Below, piece by piece: positions 21,872-33,760 of a DNA stretch of 64,000 nucleotides (position 1 is the stretch's first letter; every line of letters begins with the position of its first letter). The stretch covers positions 5,738,499 through 5,802,498 of the forward strand of contig JAQFVV010000012.1 of NCBI GenBank assembly GCA_028023455.1. Reading direction: 5' to 3'. Made by a program: the position numbers and the translations under genes. Source of the stretch: Epiperipatus broadwayi. Taxonomy: Eukaryota; Onychophora; Udeonychophora; Euonychophora; Peripatidae. Under the pieces are notes generated by a model. The model saw nothing but the letters and a program-made list of their open reading frames with translations, had not been told where the DNA came from and did no database searches.

Positions 21872-24173
21872 GTTAGCCCTTTATATGTGAGGCATTTCCA
21901 TAATCCTTCACCAAATGCTTTCCTTAATGGTCAAGATCCTGGAATAATAACTCAAAGTTTTACTGGAATACATATTAAAAGCATATTCATTTGAAATTGG
22001 ATCCTTTAAACAAATTTAGTCAGATATTCTAGAATTTCAATATCGCAAATTTCAAATTTTTTTAAGTGAAATTTTTTTTATAAATATGTTGTTTTTACTT
22101 TTATATTTTAGTTTAACATATCTCCATCACTGCTATTTAAACGGAATAGCGACTTGATCCTGTCTAGGATAGACTTCCAAATAATGTTTTCTATCCCATC
22201 ATCTTTGGTTAGGTGGGTATAAAAATGATGATTTTGTATAAAAACAGGATTGATCTTACACTATACTGAAAATTTTATAGATTGACCACTCAGTTTCTCC
22301 TATGACATCAAAATTTTCTACAATGCATCTCTTCTTATAGTGATTTCTGAGGTGTCTCTGTAGTACTGTAAATAATCAGATAAAATCTTATGGTTTTTTT
22401 CTAAATTGGCAGGATTGTGTATTCATTTTGAAATATAAAATAATAATAAAAAAGTTTAACATCAATTTATTAAAAACAAATAAATGAAATGCTTTTATCT
22501 ATTTATTAACAAATCTTATTAGAGCAATAAATATTTATCAGTAAACATTATTAGATCAAGAAAATTTTATTAATACTTAAACATCAATAATTTCACTAGG
22601 TTTTATAATTATCTAAGATTTCAGCAATTATTTTGTTAATCTTTCTGATAAATTTTTCTAATTTTGTGAATCTTACTTGCTCCTGCACATTTATACATAA
22701 ATGTTCAAAATTTAATATATTTTTAATTATTAGCACTTCTGCTGATTTAATCGACAATTTAATCATTTTGAATTTGTTGTAAAAATTTCAATTTAGTAAA
22801 ATTTGACTATCTATGACCTCACTTACTGTTTATTCACAAATACTATTTTATGTGTACCTGGATTTATAGCCATGCTAAAACAATTCACTAATTATTTGTT
22901 AAATTATTATAAAGAAATGAAATGAACATATTCAAAACTAATATTTGAAGTCTAAAAATAAAATAAAAATGGTTAACCCTTTGCATGTTGCCTTCATGAA
23001 AGTTTACCCTTGTTTTTATACCCATCATTTGATTCTCCTACCTATTGTGAAATATAAATTCAAGAAATTTTTTTTAACAATTTATACTTTGTAGGCCATG
23101 ATAGCTTTGGTATCAAAATATAATGCTACAATATATTTTAATATAAAAAACTGTAATAATAAAAGAATATACACACAAAATTATTATGCAATACAGTGTA
23201 GTTGGTAATAAAATATTTACAGTTCATTGGATTCAAAGGTCTATACACCTAACTAGATCTGTTTTGAGATTTTCTGAGATAGATCTCTCCAGCCCCTATT
23301 CATTATTTGTCATGATTACAGTTTCAAATGCAATCTTGAAGTTCAACTACAGGTCCTTAACAAGTTAATAGGCAGGAAAGTAGAGAAAGAATCTCTGTTT
23401 TTTTTTTTTTGCCTTCTTTATCAAGTTCTAATTCTTTTGTTCTATGTAATAATTTTAAACGTAGTTGGGGGGGGGGATAGTTGACTACAAGTTAAATATT
23501 TAATTAAATCAAAAACAATTAATTAAATTCCCATCTAATTATACATAGATAAGATTTATCAAATTCTAGTGAAATATATAACAATTTAACAAGTGATAAA
23601 ATGTTTTGATTTTCACAAAAGACATCCATTGTGGGGTTTTTTTAAGTAGGGGAAGAAGGGGTTATCAAAAGAATGTTCAATAAATTATGGAATTTTATTT
23701 TACTATTTTGCATAACTTTTTCATTGATATGAAATAATGTTATCTTTATTAATATATTGTATCTACTTCATTGTATATGAAATAGAACTTTACTTTACTA
23801 AATAAAATAAAATGTTAAATATGGTTTAATTAACAGAGTTTATAAATTTAAATCCTATTAACTCAAGAAATAAACAGAACCAAATTAATTAAAAATTTAC
23901 TGTTTTCTAAAAATAGTTTATATTTTACTTTATTTTTTTCATGAAAAGTATATAATATAATCAAACATTCCATTGCAATAAAAAGTGCCCCCCCGTAAAG
24001 CTCTTTTTCTATTTTTTAATTATAAAGAAATTTTTTTTATTATTAATACTCAACCTTCATCTGACTTTAATTAAAAAAGAAGAAATCTATCACAATCTTA
24101 CAAAAGTTTTGTATATATAAAACACAATAAATTACTAGCTTTTTAAAAACTTCCCAAAACCTATTATTATATA

Positions 24174-24266
24174 TTTTTTTTCATATGTAAAATGCGTTAA
24201 CCAGGAAGCGAACCCAAGCCAGCTGCTTGGAAGGCAGCTATGCTAACCACTAGGTCACCATCACTT
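24174..24266 (-). mobile_element. tRNA-derived SINE, only in unit 1
   Basis: Minus strand: GATGGTGACCTAGTGGTTAG (A box), GCTTGGGTTCGCTTCCTGG (B box), AACGCATTTTACATATG and an A tail. The matching position of unit 2 (near 28680) lacks it, so it inserted after the duplication. TATTATTATA-like sequence on both sides is a plausible target duplication. Confidence 0.75.
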
Positions 24267-24479
24267 AAACTTATTATTATAATTATAATGACATTTTGAC
24301 CAAATTTTATTGACCATTTTTATAACCATTATTTATATAATCCAGCCATTATGGAATAAAATTTTATTATGGGATATAACAATAATATGATTGTTTATAT
24401 ATGGACAAGCATAATACAGGTATATGGATGTTTTTTACATGAGAATATAGATTTGCCATTTATATAAATATAAATTCAT

Positions 24480-25350
24480 TGAAAGCAGCCAACCCTTAAA
24501 CCAGACTAAAATCAATAACAATCTCAATATGTTGTCAAGGCAACCTCCTTTTAACAATAAAGATGGAATCCCACCTTTATTTATGGTCTGATATATTTAT
24601 GTAGACACTAAAGATTGTAACTTAGCCACAGAAAATGAAATTATTGCTACAAAGAAGTTCAAATAAACTTCATTAAACAGGTAAATATAACCTGTTCTGA
24701 AAGTAGACAAATAAATAGTGAATTATAACTTTCAAAGTACAATTATAACTTTCAAATTGCACTCCAACAACAATTACTTAAATAATAAATCTAATAATGC
24801 TGTTGAAAACTCAATAGGTCAATAAATGTAATTTCATTGAAAACAGGAATGGCAACTTTCTTTTAACAAATTCAAGAAATGGTTATAAGTTTACTATTGT
24901 CACTCCTGATTAGTAATATTTACACAAAAAAACTTGAAGCCACAGTCATAAAAACTATTCCATATCCTCCTATAAGTTTGGATTTTCTATGAGATACATT
25001 TGTTGTATGGCCACATGGTAGAGCAATACATAGTTTCTGGAAACACATTATATCCTCTTCAATTAAATTTACAATACAATCAGAATAAAAACAGAAAAAT
25101 ACTTAGCAAGTACATTCTTCTTATCTCAAATATAAAACATAGAGTTATACTACTACTATGGAACAGAACAAAAAAAGGTTGTTCAGAAATCAGTGATTTG
25201 AAGAAAAAAGATCTATATAAAGCAAACTTTTATAAAAAGTAGTTATCCATCAGCTGTTATTAAGAAAATCTTCAAGGGAAAAAACAATTATCGGTATGGT
25301 AGTGTATTCATACCTATAAGAAGTAGCAGAAAATTTTTTAAAAAATATGC
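24480..25350 (+). pseudogene. PLE reverse transcriptase remnant, unit 1
   Basis: Paralogous to 28905-29760. The order is the same: AAGCAGCCAAC, CAAGGCAACC, then the text around 24860-25060 that in unit 2 encodes the palm domain. Here the frame is broken by several small indels and stops, so only fragments are legible. The copy ends at the duplication junction without any GIY-YIG part. Confidence 0.6.
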
Positions 25351-25957
25351 AATCAGAGACACTTCCATAATCTTTCACCAAATGTTTCCCTTAATGGATA
25401 TGATCCTGGGATAATAACTCAAAATTTTACTGGAATACATATTAAAAGCATATTCCTTTGAAATTGGATAAACACAATTTTATACATTTAATCGTTTAAG
25501 CAAATTTAGTCAGATATTCTAGAATTTCACTATCACAAATTTCAAATTTTCTTAGCTGAAAATAGTTTTTAAAATGTGTTGCTTGTCTTTTTATATTTTA
25601 GTTTAGTATATATCCATCACTGCTATTTAAATGGAGTAGACACTTGATCCTGTCTAGGATAGACTTCAGTATAATGTTTTCTACCCCATCATGATTTTGG
25701 ACAAAAGCCAGACTGATCTTACACTACACTGAAAATTTTATAGATTGACCTCTCAGTTTTCTCCTATGACATCAAAGTTTTCAATGATGCATCTTTTCCT
25801 GTAGTTGATGTCAGAGATGTCTCCATAGTACTGTAAATAATCAGATAAGATCTAATTGTTTTTTTTTCTCAATTGGCAAGAATGTGTATTCATTTTGAAA
25901 TATGAAATAATAAAATAATAAAAAAAAGTTTAACATCAATTTATTATAAACAAATAA

Positions 25958-26361
25958 TACATTTAAAGATCAGCCTTTCAAGCTATTGTGCATGTGCTTT
26001 TTACGAGTGTTAATAATAAATGAATACTTTCATTCCCAACACAGAGTGACATTTAGTAAATTCCTGATAATTTCATCGATGTCATTCATTCAGATATCAT
26101 AAACAGTAATTTAAAGTGAGTGGTTTATCCTTACACTTTTATTTCCAGTACTTAAGATTTGCCCATTTATAAGCATTTGGGTTGAAAAGAATAAGTGGAT
26201 TCATTTTATTCTTTCATAAATACTATATCTTGTGTTGGGAATGAAAGTATTCATTTATTATTAACACTCGTAAAAAGTGCATACGCAATAGCTTGAAAGG
26301 CTGATTTTTAAATGTATTACAATTATAAACATAGCGCTATATAAAATAAATGCTTATTTAC
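25958..26361. mobile_element. Fold-back element with tail (family B), only in unit 2
   Basis: Arms of about 85 bp (25959-26044 and 26232-26316) pair almost perfectly, from ACATTTAAAGATCAGCC to CATTCCCAACACA. The loop of about 190 bp is unrelated to known genes. On the right a tail of about 45 bp contains ATAGCGCTATATAAAAT, a motif common near SINE 3' ends. ATAAACAAATAA is duplicated at 25946-25957 and 26362-26373. Unit 1 holds a single related copy of this 12-mer at the matching position (near 22474), a natural empty site. Confidence 0.85.
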
Positions 26362-27590
26362 ATAAACAAATAAATGAAATGCATTCATTTATTTATTAAC
26401 AAATCTTTAGAGCAATAAATATTTGTCAATAAACATTATTAGACCAATAAAATTTTATTAATACTTTAACATCAATAATTTCAGTAGGTTGTACATTCTG
26501 TTATTTTAGAAACATTTATTAAATCTAAATGTTTAATTATCTAAGATTTCAGCAATTATTTTGTTAATCTTTCTAGCACATTTTTCTAATTTTGTGAATA
26601 TTACTTATACGTGCATCTGCACATTTAAACATAAATGTACAAAATTTTCTATATATTTAATTACTAGCACTTCTGCTGATTTAACCGATGACAAATTAAT
26701 CATTTTGAATTTGTTATAAATATTCCAATTTACTAAAATTTGACTATCTATGACCTCACTTACTGTTTATTCACAAAACACTATTTTATGTGTACCTGGA
26801 TTTATAGCCATGCTAAAACAATTCACTAATTATTTGTTAAATTAGTCTAAAGAAATGCAATATTTAATATTTGAAAATATTCAAAAATAATATTTAAAAT
26901 CTAAAAAAAAAAATAAAAATGATTATCCCATTGTATGTTGCCTTCATGAAAGTTTACCTTTGGTTTTATGCTGCCTATCATTTGATCCTTCTACCTATTG
27001 TGAAATATATATTTAAGACGTTTTTTTAACAATTCATACTTTGTAGCCCAAAATATAATGCTACAATATATTTTAATATAAAAAAACTGTAATAATAAAA
27101 GAATATACATACAGAATTATTATGGGATACAGTGTAGTTGGTAATAAAATATTTATTTACAGTTCATCGGATGCAAAAGCATAGACACCTAATAATAGAT
27201 CAATGACATTATTATAAAAGCCTAGATCTGTTTTGAGATTTTTGGAGATGGATCTCTCCAGCCCCTATTCTTTATTTGTCATGATTACAGTTTCAACTGC
27301 AATCTTAAATTTCAACTACAGCTCCTTAACAAGTTAATAGGCAGGAAAGTAGAGAAAGAGTCTCTGTTTTTCTGCCTTCTTTATCACTTCTATTCCTTTT
27401 GTTCTATGTAATAATTTTAAACATAGTGGAGGGAAAATATATAGTTAATTACAAGTTAAATATTTAATTAAACCAAAAACAATTGATTAAATTCCCAACT
27501 AATTACACATAGGCAAGATTTATCAAATTCCAATTAAATATATAACAATTTAATTAGTGATAAAATGTTTCAATTTTTACAAAAGACATC

Positions 27591-28127
27591 ATACAGGCTG
27601 GAGTCTTAATAAATGTCGGCCTAAACCAGCACTGCATTTGCACTCCCCTTGAGTCAGCTTTGCCCCTTTTCCAATGTACTCTTATTTTCTTTCCATTCTT
27701 TATAATATTCAAAATAAGTCATTCATCCCTAGTGGATTTTTACAATAAATACATATTTGAGTGATAGTTGTAGTAAAATTTTGAAAATTGTAATATTTTA
27801 CTACAACTAATAATTTTACTCTATTAATAGAATAGATTTTTTTTTTCTTTAGTTATTTTTTAAAGTTGTAATTATAAATTTATTTAAATGCACATTGATT
27901 ACGTAAGTAATATTTACTAAGGCTGTAACCTCAAGAATGTGGTTAAGACCTGTAGAGGTCCCTACTATCGCATTTTATGCGTACATTCTTGAGGTTACAG
28001 TCTTAGTAAATATTACTTAGTTATTTTTTGTAAATTTAATAACAAATTATAATTAAATATTTTTAAAAAATTATAATTAAATATTTAAAAAAAAAAATTA
28101 TTTGAATAAAAATTATGTTCAGTGATT
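27591..28127. mobile_element. Composite insertion with fold-back pair, only in unit 2
   Basis: Unit 1 reads ACATCCATTGTG where unit 2 has this 537-bp insertion. The left part is richer in G+C (GTCGGCCTAAACC near 27614). Then come a hairpin, GTAGTAAAATTTTGA/TAATATTTTACTAC (about 27769-27805), and a fold-back pair: TTTACTAAGGCTGTAACCTC with GAGGTTACAGTCTTAGTAAA around a loop with GACCTGTAGAGGTCCC. The fold-back arm matches the direct repeats at 50640-51085. No duplication is visible at the borders. Confidence 0.6.
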
Positions 28128-28904
28128 TCATTGTGAGTTTTTTTTAAGTAGGGGGAGGAAGGGGATATCAAAAGAATATTCAATAAATTATGGAATTTTT
28201 TTCTTACTATTCTGCATAACTTTTTCCTTGATATGAAATAATGTTATCTTTATTAATATATTATATAAACTTCATTGTAGATGATATTCACTATGAAATA
28301 GATCTTTACTTTACTACATAAAATAAAATATTAAATGTGCTTTAATTAACAGAGTTTATAAATTTAAATCATATTAACTCAAGAAATAAACAGAACCAAA
28401 ATAATTAAAAATTTACTGTTTCTAAAAATAGTTTATATTTTACTTTATTTTTTTTCATGAAAAATATATAATATAATCAAACATTTCATTGCGATAAAAA
28501 GTGCCCCCCCCCCATGCTCTTTTTCCATTTTTTAATTATAAAGAAATGTTATTTGATTAATACAAAACCTTCATCAGATTTTAATTAAAAAAGAAGAAAC
28601 CTATCACAATCTTACAAAAGTTTTGTGTATATATATAAAACACAATAAATTATGTATATTTTTTTAAACTTCCCCTTTTTTAACTTTAAAAAATCTATTA
28701 TTATAATTATAATGACATTTTGACCAAATTTCATTGATCATTTTTATAATTAACCATTATTTAAATAATCTAGCCATTATGGAATAAAATTTTATTGTGG
28801 GATATAGCAATAATATGATTGTTTATATATGGATGAGTAGAATACAGGTATATGGATGTTTTTTAGAGAAGAATATAGATTAGCAGTTTGTATAGATATA
28901 AATC

Positions 28905-30112
28905 ATTGAAAGCAGCCAACACTTAAATCAGACCAATATCAATAACAATCAACAATCTCAATATGTTGTCAAGGCAACATCCTTTTAACAATAAAGATGG
29001 AATCCTATCTTTATTTATGGTCTGATATCTTTATGTAGACACTAAAGATTGCAACTTGGCCACAGAGAGTGAAATTGTTGCTACAAAGAGGTTTAAATGA
29101 ACTGCATTAAACAGGTAAATATAACCTGTTCTGAAAGTAGACTAACAAATAGTGAATTATAACTTTCAAACTACAATTATATTTTCAAATTGCAATCCAA
29201 CAACAATTACTTAAATAATAAATCTAATAATGCTGATCAAGGCTCAATGGGTCAATAAATGTAAATTCATTGAAAACAGTAATGGCAACTTTCTTTTAAC
29301 AAATTCAATAAATGGCTATAAGCTTACTAGTGTCATCCTGATTAGTAATATTTACATGAAAAAACTTGAAGCCACAGCCATAAACACTATTCCATATCCT
29401 CCTAAAGTTTGGATTTGCTATGATGATGATACATTTGTTGTGTGGCCACATGGTAGAGCAATATGTAGTTTCTGGAAGCACATTAACAACATATCGTTTT
29501 CAATTAAATTTACAATAGAATCAGAACAAGAACCTACAGAAAAATACTTAGCATGTACATCCCTTCATATCTGAAGTATAAAACATGAAGTTATACTATT
29601 ACTATGGAACAGAGCAAAAAAAAGTTTGTTCAAAAACCAGTCATTTGAAGAAAAAACATCTATATAAAACAAACTCTTATAAAAAGAATTATTCGTATGG
29701 TAGTGTATCCATATCTATCAAAAATAGACAAATTTAAAAATATGCAATCAGTATAAAATCAGAACACCTTTCCAGAGTCATACCACACTATTAGAAATTA
29801 TAACATTTATAAAACCTATACTTGAAATGCTGAAAAACAAAAACTGCATCTATGAAATACCATATGAATGTGGAAGAGGTATATTGGTGAGATTATTTGT
29901 CCCATTGAAAAGTGATTCCAAGAACATAAACTCATGATTAGAAGAAAGAAACCCAATTTATGTACAATAGCAGACCATGTATATATCACTGAACCTATGC
30001 TCAATTGGGAAAATACAAAAATATTGGAGAGAGAAAAAGAGGTACAAAAACAAAAAGTTGTTCACATGACAATGGTGAACAAATAAATAAGTCAACTTAG
30101 TATGACTATACA
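28905..30112 (+). pseudogene. Penelope-like element, RT plus GIY-YIG, decayed
   Basis: The open part 29230-29574 encodes the PLE palm: ISNIYMKKLEATAINTIPY, PKVWICYDDDTFVVWPHG, HINNISFSIKFTIESEQE. The catalytic box reads YDDD (residues 64-67 of that frame) where PLEs have YVDD, so a hydrophobic residue has become acidic. Downstream the connector EMLKNKNCIYEIPYECGRG supplies the GIY part. After a frameshift come YIGEIICPIEK, a stop, then FQEHKLMIRRKKPNLC, ADHVYI, LNWENTKILEREKEVQ and KVVHMTMVNK, a nearly complete GIY-YIG domain with the expected E, H and W-x-x-x-x-ILE-x-E blocks. It is a third PLE lineage in this window. A SINE sits just behind it. Confidence 0.85.
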
Positions 30113-30217
30113 TAATGTATGGAAACTACTAATCAACTTTGCTCTTAAGGAAAAAATGGAAAAATCATGAGGAACCTCATAAATAAATATAGGAAATTTC
30201 TACTAACTGTTGCCTTT

Positions 30218-30335
30218 GACATGATGGCTTAGTTGGTTAGAACATTACCTTAAAATTCAAGAATTAAAGGGTTCAGGTTTGTTTCCCATGATAATATTGT
30301 CACTGGTCAGGCCAGTAAGAAGCGAGAATAATAAT
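30218..30335 (+). mobile_element. tRNA-derived SINE, divergent
   Basis: TGATGGCTTAGTTGGTTAG is a strong A-box region, and AAAGGGTTCAGGTTTGTTTCC a mutated B box. A body with CACTGGTCAGGCCAGTAAG hairpin and an AATAATAATAA tail follow. It is a different family from the TGACATATG-ending SINEs. Confidence 0.6.
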
Positions 30336-30589
30336 AACTCTTGAAACATTGTGCAAATACTAACCTGTGTGAAATTATTAATAATTGAATGTATTCAGAA
30401 TAATTAAGAAAAGTTTAATTTTTCTAAATATAATACTTATATTAGATGATGAAAATAGTCCAATATATAAATACAACTAAAATATCATTTTCACAATCCT
30501 TTAGAAAAACACAATTTATTTTGTTTTGTTTCTTCTTCCAACATAGCATTATTTCCTCTATTCCAGAAGTTCTGTTATTTTATGCTAAC

Positions 30590-33500
30590 GTTAACTTTAG
30601 ACATAATTTTCAAAATATTTTGGGTTTTTCTTTCTTCTGTTGCTTCTCTGGTTTTGTTTAGGATAAATAACTCTCCTTGCTCTATTTCTTCTGTTTTCTC
30701 TTGAAGATTGATTAGTGTTAATTATTGAGTTCTATAGTTTTTTGCTTTTGGTACATTTTGATGAATGTTGTTTATGCAGCATTTATATTCACCACTGTCT
30801 TGTTACTTTTATAATATCATTGAAAATCACAGCTTTTATTTTTTCTTAACCCAGCTTTTTTTAAAACTGTCTCAAACTCAAATCTTATCATTTCATTTTA
30901 TATTTGGCTTCCTATATGTTATTACTTTTACTTTTGATTTTTGTATTTTGTAGTAAAAGCTTAAATGTATTTCTAATTTTTCTCTCTGTTATTAATAATT
31001 CTGTTGTGACTTTCCAGTGAAAACAGTTTAAAATAGTGATGTATTTATTACTTTATGTGTGTCTGTACTACTAGTTTTGTTAACTATCATTTTAATTGCT
31101 AGACAGACTTTTAATTAAGTTAATCCATTTGATTCAGAATAGTAATTTAGTTCTAGTATGTATGTCATACTCCTTAAATTTCTGTGAAGTGAAAGCCAGT
31201 CTCTTATATGAAACTAACATTTTTAAAATTTCATGATAAAAAAATTTATTGGAAACCTTATATGGTTTTTTTTGAGTTGATATAATCCATCTTGAATATG
31301 CATCTACTGTTATAAATATTACATGACCTTTAGATAGACTGGAATGAATTACATAAACTCTTTGTCATGGTCTCACATCTTCAGGCTATTTAGTGTTTTT
31401 TTTTGACATGATGCCATTTTGTTGGCATAACTACAGTTTTTATATAGTTTTCAATATATGCCTTCATTTTTGACCACAAGTTAGAATTTTAGCTCTAAAA
31501 ATGCCAAGATGTTCTTCATGTAGTAATTTCATTATTTTATCTTTTTTCTGTGATGGTATGAATACCATACCACTTATCAATGTACACTTATTTGATATCG
31601 ATATTTGAATCTTTACATTCCAAAATGACAATGGTAGTATGTTATAACTCTTATTTGATCAACCTCTGTTTATTCCCTGGATTAACTTGTTTTAACCTTC
31701 ATCTTTTTTGTTCTTTCTACCACAGTTGCTGTGTAGAACTTCACTTTTTATACTATCAATATAATTGATCTCATGGGTTTTATTATGCAGTTTATTTTTA
31801 TCTGGGATGTATAACAATGCATCAGTATGCATTATTTGCTTTCACTTTACATAACTCATAACTGTATGCATCCAGACTGTTGTGCCAGTGTATTAATCAT
31901 AGATTAAGATGATCAGGTATTGGTTTTCCTTTTTAAAATATACCTAGTAAGGGCTTATCCATGACTAAATTAAATTGGTTGTGAAATTTTTTATATCAAA
32001 CATCATAATGAGTGTTGGCTATCGAAAAATGCTTAATAATGCCATAGATTTCTCAGTTTTTTATAATTGATGAGTTATCACTGCACTAATTTTATATTCT
32101 TATATATATCTTGTGTCAAAGTTATTTCAAATTCTTTATTATTGTATATTATATTATGAAAAGCTTTTCATTGCTCTTTACCCCAGTTTCACTTTTGATC
32201 CTTCTTTATTAAATAATATAGAGATCTTACTTCATGAGCCTTTTTTAAAAAAAAAAATTACTCAAGAAATTTACAATATCTAGTAATTCTAATTCATTCA
32301 TTTTCCATATGCACTTTTTGCATTTAATCTAGCATAAAATTGTTTTTTTTTTTTGCATATTCATTTGATCCAGTGTTTAAGTTCTTCTTCTGATGTTATA
32401 GTGATGAATATCATTATAGTATGAAATTATTCCAGAATTTCTCTTAAAAGGGTATAGAACTTACCCTGAAACATATTTCAATCTGTAGTTTTTCCAAATG
32501 ACTGACAATTATATTTTAATAGTCCAATGTGTGTAGTTAACATGGGAACTTTTGCTGACTATTGCTTATAGCAATCTGGTTGAAAGTTGACTTCTAATAT
32601 AGTTTAACAAAAATAACTACAATTTTAATCTGGCACTTTTTGAATGTTAGGAAGTGGTTACTCATTTTTTTACATTTTTATTTACTGTCGTATAATAGTA
32701 TCCATGGATACAGATCTTACTATCTGGTCTCATTTATAGTACTATTTGTCCATTCAGATTTTTCCATGTGATTTAATATTGCATCCCAGAGCATATCTTT
32801 ATTTTTCTCAAATAACAAACAGAACCCTTTTAAGTTTTTGTATAATTGGTTTAACATCATCAATCTTCATTAACTTCACTGGAGAGATATTTATGTCACC
32901 TAATTCTATTGAAAATAAATTTGAAAATGCTAATTTTATTTTCTCTTCAGTTTTGATCATTTTTACTATGAAGATCGCTATTCCTAAAAGTTTATACCAC
33001 TCACGCCCTACTATTCAATTAAACTCTATGATGTATAATTTTACCATCACATTTCTATTATTTAAATTTATGGGGACTTCTATTAATCTTGTCATTTTAA
33101 TTTTGTTCTCATTCATGTATTTTGCTTTATTCTAGATTATGCTTTGTTCAAATTTCATTTTTTCTCATTTTTATTTGATATTATAGAAATACCTGGTCAT
33201 CTATAGATTTCCATTTAAATTTTCTCCAGAAATATACATATTGGAATTAGCAATTGATTGCTATCTTCTCTTTTTTTTTTTAAATTTTACTGAGGGTTTA
33301 GAAATAGTAACTTTTAATTTTAACTGTTCAATGTTTTCATATTTATTTCACATATTTTTTCAAAATAACCTTTATGATTGCATTTATTGCATAATTATTT
33401 TATTTTTTCATTTGTTTTTTCCAATGACCTGCTTTACTGCAGCAGAAACAATTGAATTTTACTATTTAAAAATAATTCATTTTTCATTTTATCAATTTTT

Positions 33501-33760
33501 TTATGAATATCAATTAGTTTTAATCCCTGGAAATTTCTCACTTGATGAACTAACTCATAAGTTATTATCTTCTCTTATTGCTTTTTTCTAAGTCAAATCA
33601 CTTTTTGTCAATAGCTGTTTATGAAGTTTGCCTTTTGAAATACTCAAATAAATTAGTCAAGAAAAACCTTTTTTAAAAATTTTCAAAATCACAAGGTTTT
33701 ACTAAATCTCTGAAAATAAAATCTGTTTTCTTCTTGTTTATTCCTAAAATATAAACTAGC
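30590..33760 (-). pseudogene. Ty3/gypsy-type gag-pol remnant, heavily mutated
   Basis: Read on the minus strand through many stops and shifts, the domain order is canonical. Gag zinc knuckles: CFCCSKAGHWKKQ near 33445 and CNKCNHKGYFEKIC near 33370. A protease with ISIISNK (about 33190) and a GREWYKLLGI end (about 33000). RT N-terminus LFSIELGDI...KPIIQKLKRV. The RT active-site region FHTIMIFITITSEEELKHW near 32400, where the YxDD acids are gone. RNase H traces. Integrase: zinc-binding LLHEEHLGI near 31520, core VYVIHSSLSKGHVIFITVDA near 31360 and YYSESNGL near 31120. The C-terminal end RRKKNPKYFENYV is near 30620. Ty3/gypsy is inferred from the domain order and the GREW and IN motifs. I found no long terminal repeats, so the borders are approximate. 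The catalytic residues are lost and the copy is dead. Confidence 0.65.

Larger units (their letters stand above)
21890..25352 (+). repeat. Tandem duplication, unit 1
   Basis: This segment and 25353-29760 share the same order of landmarks throughout: CTTTCACCAAATG-type start, GAATACATATTAAAAGCATA, CTGTCTAGGATAGACTTC, the ATCTAAGATTTCAGCAATTA block, a TTGTATGTTGCCTTC-type block, GTGCCCCCC, and the PLE segment with CAAGGCAACCTCC. The copies are clearly diverged by substitutions. The junction at about 25345-25352 joins a point inside the PLE reverse transcriptase (GCAATCAG) to the start of the segment, so this is a local DNA duplication and not two PLE insertions. Unit 1 alone contains the SINE at 24174-24266. 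Confidence 0.8.
25353..29760 (+). repeat. Tandem duplication, unit 2
   Basis: Second copy of the segment at 21890-25352. It is longer because of two insertions absent from unit 1: the fold-back element at 25958-26361 and a 537-bp piece at 27591-28127. It alone continues to the right into the GIY-YIG part of the PLE, so unit 2 carries the original right flank. Confidence 0.8.

Noticed and set aside
32746-33591. Plus-strand frames of 116-129 codons rich in F and L
   Set aside because: They are antisense to the A-rich gypsy-type pol on the minus strand, and their hydrophobic composition comes from T-rich sequence.
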